Shown: piece after piece, positions 54,745 to 62,299 of the stretch
How positions within the stretch are numbered: position 1 is the first letter of the stretch
Layout of the letters: each line of letters opens with the position of its first letter
DNA from: Athripsodes cinereus
Lineage: Eukaryota; Arthropoda; Insecta; Trichoptera; Leptoceridae
DNA length: 64,000 nucleotides
Direction: 5' to 3'
NCBI GenBank assembly: GCA_947579605.1
Contig: OX388306.1
Span: 5,952,001-6,016,000, forward strand
Notes under the pieces: generated by a model
What the model was told of the DNA's origin: nothing
What the model saw: the letters and a program-made list of their open reading frames with translations, nothing else
Database searches by the model: none
Translations under genes and position numbers: made by a program

Positions 54745-56491
54745 CGGAAAATTTGAAACTGCATATTCTGAAGTCAAGAATTTTTTCAATGATAAGACAC
54801 AGCCACGATGTGCTATCCAAGATCAAAACGGCAAACTTCTGTTTGAGGATGAATTGATCGTCAAAAGGTGGAAAGAATACCTAGAACAACTTTACAAAGG
54901 AAAGAACATACTTGAGGAAAGTAAAGCACTGGAAACAGAATATGACAAAGAAAATAATGGAGATGACATCTTAAGAAGTGAATTTGATAATGCCTTATCA
55001 AAATTGAAAGACGGCAAAGCACCAGGTATTGACCTAATTCCATCAGAGCTGCTTAAATGCGCAGGAAGCGGCATGCTTGACACTTTGTATAAGCTTGTCT
55101 GCAAAATATATAACACAGGAGAGATACCTGAGGACTTCGCCAAATGTCTGATACGAGCGCTACCTAAGAAAACAGGCACGACAAAGTGCGAACAACACAG
55201 AACATTAAGCATGATATCACACGCTTCTAAGATACTCACCAACATTATAATGAAAAGGGCGGAAAATAAAATAAACGAAACACTTTCAGAAGATCAATTT
55301 GGATTCCGCAAAGAGACAGGTACAAGAGATGCAATTCTGAGTCTAAGACTTGTTCTTGAAAAGAGAATAACAGTGAATAGAAACACGTATGTAGCATTCA
55401 TCGACCTAGAAAAAGCATTCGATAAAGTAGAATGGGAACAACTTTTTAAGACTCTAAACCAGATAGGAATGAGCTATAAGGACAGAAGAGCAATCTGGAG
55501 CCTATACAAGAATGAAATGGCTGTAATTAAAAGCGGAGAGAGCTGCGCAGAAGCGAGAGTAGAACAAGGTGTAAGACAGGGATGCTCAATGTCGCCAGCA
55601 CTCTTTAACTGCTATATACAGCAAGCTATTGATGAACTCAGAGAAGAAATGAAGAATTGGACAGGAGTAAAAATAAATGGGAAAAAGGTTGACATGATTA
55701 GATATGCTGACGACATAGCACTGCTCGCAGACTCCGAGATGGAGCTGAACGAAGCCTTAGGAAAAATGGAAAGTATACTGTTGTCAAAGTACAACATGAA
55801 AATAAATAAAGATAAAACAAAATGTATGGTCGTTGGAAGGGAGGAAGCGACTGCGAACATTGCCATAAATGGAGTGAGCATCAAACAAGTAAGAGAATTC
55901 GTGTACTTGGGCAGCAGAATAAACCAGGACGGACGCTCCAAATCAGAAATTGTGAGCAGAATAAACCAGGCACGAATTGCCTTTAACAAAAAATCCAAAA
56001 TATTAGAATCCCCTAATATTGATCTAAGCGTGAGGAAGAATCTCACTAAAGCCTTTGTGTGGAGCATTCTGCTATATGGATGCGAGACGTGGACCATCAG
56101 TAAGAGGGAAAGCGGACGGTTAGCGGCATTTGAAATGTGGTGTTATAGACGCATGCTGAAGATTCATTGGTCGGAACACGTCGAAAACGAAGAAGTGTTA
56201 ACCAGGGTTGGCGAAAAAAGGCAACTCCTCAAAAGAATCTGCCAACAACGAGCTAATTGGATTGGCCACAACATCAGGCACCCAGGACTGCTCATCGCAA
56301 TCGCAGAGGGCAGGACCGAAGGCACAAATGGCAGAGGTCGACCGAGAGACGCCTATATGGACCAACTGAAGAGGGACATGAGCTGTGGCTCATATATGGA
56401 GTTGAAGAGACTGGCTGAGAATAGGGAGGAGTGGAGAAATAAGTCAAAACTCGTTGCAGACCAATCCAATGGATTGTAACTCATTATATAT
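54745..56491 (+). mobile_element. LINE-C, 5'-truncated insertion with 13-bp flanking duplication
   Basis: ATAATCGGTATCT occurs at 54732-54744 and again at 56492-56504, bracketing the LINE, as expected for a TSD made by target-primed reverse transcription. The element starts within the endonuclease-RT linker and ends AATGGATTGTAACTCATTAT with essentially no 3' UTR. The older copy at 12988-13085 has a similar GGTATCC after its end, so part of the right-hand repeat might instead be element sequence. Confidence 0.75.
54761..56479 (+). CDS. LINE-C reverse transcriptase, N-terminally truncated
   Basis: This frame encodes the reverse transcriptase part of a non-LTR retrotransposon. It is open upstream of 54854 to at least 54761 (residues AYSEVKNFFNDKTQPRCAIQ), so no native start is present. 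Counting from 54854 (541 codons): KLKDGKAPGIDLIPSELLK near 50-68; FRKETGTRDAI near 151; motif A AFIDLEKAFDKV near 181-192 with catalytic Asp; motif B QGVRQGCSMSPALF near 238-251; motif C RYADDIALLAD near 283-293 with both Asp; motif D MKINKDKTKCMVV near 316; VYLGSRINQDGRS near 352; and SILLYGCETWTI near 410. The C-terminus keeps GRGRPRDAYMDQLKRDM. No stop or frameshift was seen, which points to a recent insertion. The apurinic endonuclease domain and any ORF1 are missing, so it cannot move by itself. The clade (CR1, RTE or another) was not resolved by eye. Confidence 0.9.
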   Translation, partial: AYSEVKNFFNDKTQPRCAIQDQNGKLLFEDELIVKRWKEYLEQLYKGKNILEESKALETEYDKENNGDDILRSEFDNALSKLKDGKAPGIDLIPSELLKCAGSGMLDTLYKLVCKIYNTGEIPEDFAKCLIRALPKKTGTTKCEQHRTLSMISHASKILTNIIMKRAENKINETLSEDQFGFRKETGTRDAILSLRLVLEKRITVNRNTYVAFIDLEKAFDKVEWEQLFKTLNQIGMSYKDRRAIWSLYKNEMAVIKSGESCAEARVEQGVRQGCSMSPALFNCYIQQAIDELREEMKNWTGVKINGKKVDMIRYADDIALLADSEMELNEALGKMESILLSKYNMKINKDKTKCMVVGREEATANIAINGVSIKQVREFVYLGSRINQDGRSKSEIVSRINQARIAFNKKSKILESPNIDLSVRKNLTKAFVWSILLYGCETWTISKRESGRLAAFEMWCYRRMLKIHWSEHVENEEVLTRVGEKRQLLKRICQQRANWIGHNIRHPGLLIAIAEGRTEGTNGRGRPRDAYMDQLKRDMSCGSYMELKRLAENREEWRNKSKLVADQSNGL

Positions 56492-56509
56492 ATAATCGGT
56501 ATCTTTTTT

Positions 56510-56692
56510 CGGTTGTCCACTTGAGCTCATAATAATACATTCAGGATGGGTGGCATACATCATTGCTGAATTTAAAACGTTATTTTCCATTTTTACAGAA
56601 CACCTAATTTTTACAGGACACTCGTAAATTTACAGAAAAGTGTGGGGGACCTATTCTTTGGCGGATGCTCCACGGTTTAATAATAACTAAGA
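56510..56692 (-). repeat. SINE-1, 5' part
   Basis: Minus strand: CCGTGGAGCATCCGCC, GAATAGGTCCCCCACAC, TTACGAGTGTCCTGTAAAAA, GCAATGATGTATGCCACCC, ATCCTGAATGTATTATT. The GCTACCCC tail is missing. Confidence 0.65.
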
Positions 56693-57059
56693 AATATAAT
56701 TTTATTTGTGATGATCATTTGGTCTCCCTGTTCATTGTGATCTTTGGGTACATCTACTACATATTTCAACAATGAATCACAATTCTTATCTGTGTATGTA
56801 GGAGCGAAACTACACTATGTAGAATTTTGACCAATGTAATTTATGAACGCAGTGTCATAGTCCTTGTTATGCTCTTTTTGATAACATAAAAATTCACCTT
56901 TCTTGAAAACGCGCTATTTTTTGTCTATCTATCAATCTATAATGTTATTAGTTGGTAAGGAAGGGATCTCAACTGGTTTGCTCGCTGTTTTATAGATATT
57001 GTTATAATTTTATTCTTGTTACAATCATATGGATGATCCATAAAGATTGTTAATAAATA

Positions 57060-57328
57060 AATATTCTCACGCCGTATGCCATGCGGGGAAGGTAGAGAGA
57101 GGAAGAAACGCTATTTATAGATCTGTCCCCTCACACTTCTTTCGCTTCCTCTAAATTCATCCATGCACGCCGATTTCTTTTACTCAACGCACGGCTTTCC
57201 CTAAGAATTTGATACTCGTAATTAAGCGATGTAGTTCTCGTACGTCCGCACTTCCTCCCGCCCCCTCATTCAGAAAGATACAACTCCTTCATTATCCATA
57301 CGCTCCACATGTCCAAACCATTGCAACT
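57060..57328 (-). mobile_element. LINE-A, decayed 5'-truncated copy
   Basis: The inverse of TCTCACGCCGTATGCCATGC, TTCTTTCGCTTCCTCTAAAT, CACGCCGATTTCTTTTACTC and CGCTCCACATGTCCAAACCA gives WFGHVERM..., NRRAC and EEAKEV. It is more diverged than 3478-3785 and contains stops. Confidence 0.7.
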
Positions 57329-57329
57329 T

Positions 57330-57960
57330 ATTTATACGCATTGTATCCACAACACTTCTCTTGAATACACCCATATTCTTGTAATATCCTCATTCTTCAC
57401 TCAATCACGCAGCGTTTTACCAAACATCGCATCTCCACTGCATTTATTCCACATTTATCCTTCTTCAACCGTGTCCATTATATTTTGTGATATCCATAAA
57501 TAAAAAAAATATCTATATGTAATAATTTAACATCATATAAGTCTCGTGTAAATTGAAAAAAAGAGATATGGTTAAAAGCAATCATCCCCAGTCATTCTTG
57601 ACAATAATTTTATGTGAGATCCAAATGTAATTTTGTTGAAGAATCTTTGAGCAGCCATTCTAAAAAAATACGTTTCGTAACATATGGTAGTTTTTCTCCG
57701 CCATACACCTACCATCATTAATATTCTATACAATTATAAATATTAATGTACCCATATATACTTTCAATATTGTATCCCATACTAATTATAGTATTTTGTT
57801 CACATTATTATGTATGTATAAGTACTGTGACGTATGTATGTTTTATTATTTGATTGAGTTTATTAAATAATTTATTACAATGTTCTTATGATAATTACGA
57901 TGTAACACACTTACGTAATTTTATAGTTTTTTTTTTTGTGGAAAATTCTAGGAAGGTTCA
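57330..57960. other. No feature recognised
   Basis: TTCCACATTTATCCTTCTTC-type pyrimidine-rich sequence continues to 57480 and may be more LINE in inverse. No frame could be supported. Confidence 0.35.
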
Positions 57961-57964
57961 ATTT

Positions 57965-58178
57965 ATTATCTTATTTATTTATTTTTGTTCTTTACTGTAC
58001 ATTGGTTAAAGCATCAATGATTACAAATAGTGGTATAAAGAGTAAGCTCGCCAATTGCTCATGATTTTTTTGATCAATGAAGTGCTATTGCTATTTTATT
58101 ATTATTATCATATTATCAGTCATATAATTCAATCAACATAGGCCGAGTTTATCACTAGATTGGGGTATCTTCCTGATT
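57965..58178 (-). mobile_element. LINE 3' tail, inverted, expanded
   Basis: ATTTATTTATTTTTGTTCTT, TACTGTACATTGGTTAAAGC, ATTCAATCAACATAGGCCGA, GTTTATCACTAGATTGGGG and TCTTCCTGATTAACTC are the inverse of the common tail. The GCTCGCCAATTGCTCATG block at 58050 suggests an internal duplication. Confidence 0.5.
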
Positions 58179-58225
58179 AACTCAAAATTATGTACAAACA
58201 AAAATATTTGATACAAGTTTGGCTT

Positions 58226-58445
58226 AACCCATTCAGGACCATAAAGTTTCTACAAGTAATTTTTAATATCCATCTCCTCCTTTATTATCAAAACTAAAGA
58301 ATTATGACTAAAAATACAATCAAGTAGCATAAATTATTGTGATTTTGGAGAAGATGTATTTTCCGAAAAATATTTTCCTCGGTACATAAAAGTGCTCATA
58401 ACGCAATGAATATTTTGTTTTATTAATAATACAGTAAATTTCTTC
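58226..58445. mobile_element. Left end of a piggyBac-like element
   Basis: TTAACCCATTCAGGACCATA at 58226 matches the inverse of the right end GGTCCTGAAAGGGTTAA at 45690-45704. No partner terminus was found before the LINE tail at 58455. Confidence 0.4.
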
Positions 58446-58454
58446 AAATGTTAA

Positions 58455-58622
58455 TAAAACTAATTGGGTTGGTTGGAAGACATCACATTCTAACGTTAAA
58501 CTCGCCCTCTGTTCATTAAATTGTATAGGTAACTGATATTTTTACGATACTTTGCATTGATTTGAAATATTGTAACCAATGTACCTACCTACAGTGAAGA
58601 ACAAAATAAATAAATAATAATA
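58455..58622 (+). mobile_element. LINE 3' tail
   Basis: TTGGGTTGGTTGGAAGACAT, AACGTTAAACTCGCCCTCTG, TTCATTAAATTGTATAGG and AATAAATAAATAATAATAAT show the full layout of the common tail. Confidence 0.65.
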
Positions 58623-58764
58623 ATATTTTGGCGGTTTTAATGCAAAAAGGAAAAAATAAAACAAACTCAAATTTCAAATAAAAAAGTGAAAAAATGCAGA
58701 AAGATATTTTTATTTTATTTTACCATCGTACATTTTTCGAGCAAGTATTTAAATACTTCTTTGG

Positions 58765-58835
58765 TGAGATTGATAATGACCTAAGGAGGCAAAAGATGTC
58801 TCTTCAATCTATAGTAGAAAGAAACGTCTGTTTCA
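58765..58835 (+). repeat. Repeat shared with 29340-29510
   Basis: GATTGATAATGACCTAAGG, AGATGTCTCTTCAATC and TATAGTAGAAAGAAACGTC match the minus strand at 29345-29440. A further piece is at 61245-61300. Confidence 0.5.
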
Positions 58836-59576
58836 ATTTATCCAATTCAGTGAATTAACGATTCTAATATTTCTAAACGTGTATATGCTTGTTTTCATTA
58901 TCTATAACGAGGAAAAAATCACGTTTTGCCTGCTTCTTTATAATGTGTTATTAACTTGAGCAAATAATTATTATTGTCACATATTATTACGACAATTAAT
59001 ATTAATAACACACTGTTAATTAGTAAAACGTGCCCTATTGAAATACCTAACACTTGTCTTCAAACGTTTATTTTTCGCGACATGATTAGATAACGAGTTT
59101 AATTCACGATGTATTTAAATAATCACTTGATTTTATATATAGGTCTGCGACCGGTTTCGATACGCTAGTACCATTCACGAGCAGAATATAAACTTATAGT
59201 TTATAAACTTATATATTCTGCTCGTGAATGGTACTAGCCAGAGATGTGACGTATTTGAAATAAAAGTATTTAAAATACAAATACAAAATACAAAATACGT
59301 ATTTGTATTTTGTATTTCAAATACCTTTTTGTAAAAAGTATTTTGTATTTTTTATTTGAAATACTTTTTTTGAGTATTTTGTATTTTACACAAAATACTT
59401 TTACAAAATACCTTTTTATTGATTGAAACAAAATTCTGCCATTAATTGATATGTGCGTACGCAAGCTTTTTTTGCCAATTTGTTGAATTACAAATACAAC
59501 GTTTCCATTAGAGTACTCCATGTTTGAGATATACACACATAATAATGATGATTGAACAAATTATACATGACGCCGT

Positions 59577-59765
59577 TTAACGATCCATGGCCATTTCAAG
59601 GGCGCTGTGATTTCTCCTGAATGGTAGCATTTTCAATTTTGTCTGAAGGCAATCTATTCCAGGCAGATGACGCTGCGACTTTGTTTCTTCTTTCTGCAAA
59701 TTTAGAGGTATTTGCCCTTTTGAGTTCAACGAGTTTAAGAAGCTGAGCACAGCCTTCGCCACACA
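59577..59765 (-). mobile_element. LINE C-terminal block (SSAWNRLP type)
   Basis: A minus-strand frame, in the register beginning KMCGEGCAQLLKLVELKRAN, reads TSKFAERRNKVAASSAWNRL and PSDKIENATIQEKSQRP, stop. SSAWNxLP is the C-terminal signature of CR1/L2-like RTs. It is continuous over about 58 codons. The frame giving MAKAVLSF is a shadow. Confidence 0.6.
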
Positions 59766-59880
59766 TTTTCGTTAGCGGAACAGCTCAGTGGGTAGTGTGC
59801 TGCCTTGTGGACAGTGAGACACAGTTTAAACACCAGTATCTCTAGGACTCTCAGTTAGTGTAGACTTCTTAGTAGTGAAG
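59766..59880 (+). repeat. tRNA-like segment (SINE head)
   Basis: GCGGAACAGCTCAGTGGGTA is a strong box A (AGCTCAGTGGGTAG). About 40 bases on, CAGTTTAAACACCAG is a weak box B. The 3' acceptor arm is not recognisable, so it is not a working tRNA. It sits between two pieces of the CR1/L2-like LINE. Confidence 0.45.
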
Positions 59881-60002
59881 TTATGTGGCAGCTCTTATTC
59901 TCTCTGTAAATGATCCGGAGGCAACATTAAAAACCATCTGAAGACGATAAGGAAGAGTTTGGAGCAGTCCTGTATATAATATGTTGTTACAGTAGTCCAT
60001 AC
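59881..60002 (-). mobile_element. CR1/L2-like LINE RT segment (DYCN motif)
   Basis: Minus strand: MDYCNNILYTGLLQTLPYRL followed by QMVFNVASGSFTERIRAAT. This matches the DYCNxLxYGLPxxxxxRLQxVxNxAA signature that follows the RT core in CR1/L2-like elements. It abuts LINE-C-type sequence at 60003, so the two were joined by recombination or template switching. Confidence 0.7.
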
Positions 60003-60189
60003 GATTTCAGATTTGGATTATCCATTCTGATTTATTTTGCAGCCCAAGTCAGGAATTCTCTTACCTGCTTGATGATACTCAATCCATTTATGACAATTTT
60101 CGGCTTATCTCTTCTAACAACCGTACATTTTGTCATGACTTAATTAATTTTTTTTTCTATTTTGACAGTTCTTCCTAAGGCTCATCCTC
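60003..60189 (-). pseudogene. LINE-C-like RT segment after motif C, decayed
   Basis: Minus strand: NEDEP (against ELNEALGK), then TKCTVVRRDKPKIVINGLSI, IKQVREFL and KINQNG...SKSEIV, with stops and one shift. It aligns with TKCMVVGREEATANIAINGV, SIKQVREFVYLGSRINQDGR and SKSEIVSRI of LINE-C. Confidence 0.75.
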
Positions 60190-60645
60190 ATTGTCTGCAA
60201 GCAATGATATATCGAATCATGTCAACCCTTTCTCCATTTATGTATACTCTTGTCCATTTTTTCATTCATCAATTGTCTGCAAGCAATGCTATATCGAATC
60301 ATGTCAACCCTTTCTCCATTTATGTATACTCTTGTCCAGTTTTTCATTCATCAATGGCATTCATCAATTGTCTGCAAGCAATGCTATATCGAATCATGTC
60401 AACCCTTTCTCCATTTATGTATACTCTTGTCCAGTTTTTCATTCATCAATGGCATTCATCAATTGTCTGCAAGCAATGCTATATCGAATCATGTCAACCC
60501 TTTCTCCATTTATGTATACTCTTGTCCAGTTTTTCATTCATCAATGGCATTCATCAATTGTCTGCAAGCAATGCTATATCGAATCATGTCAACCCTTTCT
60601 CCATTTATGTATACTTTTGTCCAGTTTTTAATTTCTCTTTCATTC
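60190..60645 (-). repeat. 95-bp minisatellite made from the RT catalytic-core region
   Basis: ATTGTCTGCAAGCAATG recurs at 60190, 60272, 60367, 60462 and 60557 (first spacing 82, then three of 95). The minus strand of each unit reads MKNWTRVYINGERVDMIRY, then a shortened YADD region and ACRQ. It aligns with MKNWTGVKINGKKVDMIRYA and LLADSE of LINE-C. The YADD core is broken, so no unit could be catalytic. Units are nearly identical, implying recent array expansion. Confidence 0.85.
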
Positions 60646-61244
60646 ATCAATGGTTTAAATATTAAATACTTTTGTCTTACTCCTTGTTCGACTATTTGTT
60701 AAAAGTATTTTAAAAAAGTATTTTGAAAATACGTATTTTGTATTTAAATACCATTTTGAAAAAGTATTTAGTATTTTGTATTTGAAATACAAAAATTCAA
60801 AAGTATTTGTATTTTGTATTTAAATACTTTTTTGAAAGTATTTTGCACATCTCTGGTACTAGCGTATCGAAATCGGTCGCAGACCTATATATAAAATCAA
60901 GTGATAATTTAAATTATCACTTGATTTTATATATAGGTCTGCGACCGGTTTCGATACGCTAGTACCATTCACGAGCAGAATATAAACTTATAGTTTATAA
61001 ACTTATATATTCTGCTCGTGAATGGTACTAGCGTATCGAAACCGGTCGCAGACCTATATATAAAATAAAGTGATAATTTAAATACATCGTGAATTAAACT
61101 CGTTACCTTGTCGCGTAATTATCACATAGTTAATGCCAAAAACATCGAAAATATTGTTTATTTTTCGCTTTAATTTTGCTAGATGATACACATTCCATTT
61201 CTTTTAAATCGGGATGAAATAACATAAAATACGTATTGAAAATG

Positions 61245-61305
61245 ATCAGATAAGTCGAAAGACGTGTTTTTCTCTCGATCAATAATTTTTAACAATTAAG
61301 ATTAA
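61245..61305 (+). repeat. Repeat shared with 29340-29510
   Basis: GATCAGATAAGTCGAAAGAC and TTTCTCTCGATCAATAAT match the inverse of 29380-29420. Confidence 0.5.
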
Positions 61306-61349
61306 TGCAGGTACTGCCTCAAAACAGTTAAAAATTTAGTGAGGCAGTA

Positions 61350-61480
61350 ATTTTTTTATTATTTATTTTGTTGAACATAACAAACATAACAAACAATACA
61401 TAGACTATTTGATAAAAACTCAAATCTAAACATCCTCCCAATAGAGACAGGTCTCGTGTAAAGGAGGGTTGTATATTGCA
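61350..61480 (-). mobile_element. LINE 3' tail (second copy of the 29690 type)
   Basis: ACATAGACTATTTGATAAAA, CATCCTCCCAATAGAGACAG and GTCTCGTGTAAAGGAGGG match 29755-29840 with few differences. Confidence 0.55.
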
Positions 61481-61605
61481 TTTCTTATTATTGTTTTTAG
61501 AACACGTGTAATTAGTTTAAGATAAAAAATATGTTTAGTTATATTGATTTTTGTTGTAGTTACGTTTGATATTGTTGGAAAAATAAATAAATAAAAATAA
61601 TAAAT

Positions 61606-61832
61606 AAGTGTGAGGGCGTCCGAGAACCACGTGGCTTGATCACGTGGATCAAATTCTCAAGGACGGCCGCGTGTTGAGTAAGAGGAACCGACGTGCGTGT
61701 ATGAGGAACTGTATGAATGTGGAGGAAGCGAAGGAAGTGTGTAAAGATAGATCTGTTTGGCGTTCCGTTCTCTCTGCCTACCCCACTTGGGACATGGCGT
61801 GAGGGTATAGTATAGTAGTAGTATAGTATAAT
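61606..61832 (+). mobile_element. LINE-A, youngest-looking 3' end copy
   Basis: The frame is open to its stop: GRPRTTWLDHVDQILKDGRV, LSKRNRRACMRNCMNVEEAK, EVCKDRSVWRSVLSAYPTWD, MA, stop. GGGTATAGTATAGTAGTAGT follows the stop directly. It is truncated just before GRPR and ends about 170 bp upstream of the second coding exon. Confidence 0.85.
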
Positions 61833-62004
61833 CTGTCTTGAGAACTATATGACAAAAGCATCCAGTAAAAATATTAATATTTTTTATTTATTAATAACAA
61901 TATTGTGTAATATCAATGTAGCGGAATTTGACCTATTTCATTTCGGGGATTAGACACGATTTTATGATTATTTTGTCTGACAGTTTACTTTTCTTTTGTT
62001 TCAG

Positions 62005-62162
62005 GATGGCTATCATGCAGAACAGTGTTGTATATTATGGTGATTTTGGGCTTTATGCTCAACTACGCTCTGAGGGTGAATCTTACAATTGCAATTGTGG
62101 CCATGGTGCAGCCGAGCGCTTCAGAACTCAATGCCACACTCAAAGGACTCAATGGAACATTG
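62005..62162 (+). CDS. SLC17-type (MFS) transporter, second coding exon: TM1 and start of extracellular loop 1
   Basis: This exon encodes residues 14-66 of a putative SLC17 family (major facilitator superfamily) anion or Na/phosphate cotransporter at the plasma or vesicle membrane. The acceptor TTTTGTTTCAG precedes 62005, and a donor GTAAGA follows 62162. The 158 bases complete the split Gly codon and give 53 codons. The frame reads WLSCRTVLYIMVILGFMLNY and continues ALRVNLTIAIVAMV, matching the TM1 pattern (N)YxxRVNLxxAIVAMV of SLC17 proteins, with Arg37 and Asn39 (counted from the joined start) at the conserved places. Two N-glycosylation sequons, Asn56-Ala-Thr and Asn63-Gly-Thr, lie where loop 1 is usually glycosylated. 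About 66 of an expected 450-500 residues are present. No later exon was found before 64000, so the gene continues beyond the window. The substrate cannot be inferred from TM1 alone. Confidence 0.85.
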
Positions 62163-62214
62163 GTAAGATATTTATTATTATAACCTTTTCAAAAGGCTTT
62201 CTCCTTTTTCTTCA

Positions 62215-62295
62215 TTTCAACGTACCTACACCTTCCACTACTGGATGAAGGTCTTCTCCATTTCTCTCCATGTTGTCTCCAACAAATATGCCAAC
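62215..62295 (-). mobile_element. LINE 3'-end-like scrap
   Basis: CTTCCACTACTGGATGAAGG, TCTTCTCCATTTCTCTCCAT and GTTGTCTCCAACA resemble the inverse of the CTGCTGGATGAAGGCCTCTCC-type end of some insect LINEs. Confidence 0.4.
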
Positions 62296-62299
62296 AGGT

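Larger units (their letters stand above)
59239..60855. mobile_element. hAT-type element with perfect 8-bp TSD, carrying LINE-derived cargo
   Basis: Termini CAGAGATGTGACGTATTTG and (inverse) CAGAGATGTGCAAAATAC are flanked by GTACTAGC at 59231-59238 and 60856-60863. Subterminal AAAGTATTTxxAATAC words crowd both ends (59260-59405 and 60700-60845). The middle is not hAT: it holds minus-strand pieces of two LINEs, a tRNA-like segment and a 95-bp minisatellite. No transposase was found. Confidence 0.85.
59076..61115. mobile_element. Dimeric palindromic (foldback) element, interrupted by a hAT
   Basis: The outer inverted arms CGCGACA...TAACGAGTTTAATTCACG and ATGTATTTAAAT lie at 59076-59121 and 61075-61115. 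Inside are two tandem palindromic units of about 160 bp. Each runs CACTTGATTTTATATATAGG, TCTGCGACCGGTTTCGATAC, GCTAGTACCATTCACGAGC to a centre near TTATAGTTTATAA, and back. The first unit is split at GTACTAGC by the hAT at 59239-60855. No protein is encoded, and the superfamily is unknown. Confidence 0.8.
22378..62004 (+). other. 39.6-kb first coding intron of the SLC17-type gene
   Basis: The interval from donor GTAAGT at 22378 to acceptor TTTCAG at 62004 is an inferred phase-1 intron of 39,627 bp. No other exon of the transporter was recognised inside it. Recognisable content is almost entirely transposable elements: hAT, mariner and piggyBac-like elements, MITEs, LINE ends and SINEs on both strands. 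Long first introns are common where regulatory sequence sits downstream of the start, but no enhancer was identified here. Confidence 0.65.

Noticed and set aside
55612..56097. Minus-strand frame of 161 codons
   Set aside because: It is the antisense shadow of the LINE-C reverse transcriptase.
60162..60702. Three overlapping plus-strand frames of 146-167 codons with repeated NHVNPFSIYVY-type peptides
   Set aside because: They are the antisense of the RT-derived minisatellite. The unit of 95 bp is not a multiple of three, so all frames cycle through the same stop-free peptides. No start context or homology supports a protein.
61928..62248. Plus-strand frame of 106 codons across the second coding exon
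   Set aside because: It reads the exon in the wrong frame. The SLC17 frame is fixed by the acceptor at 62004 and phase-1 joining.
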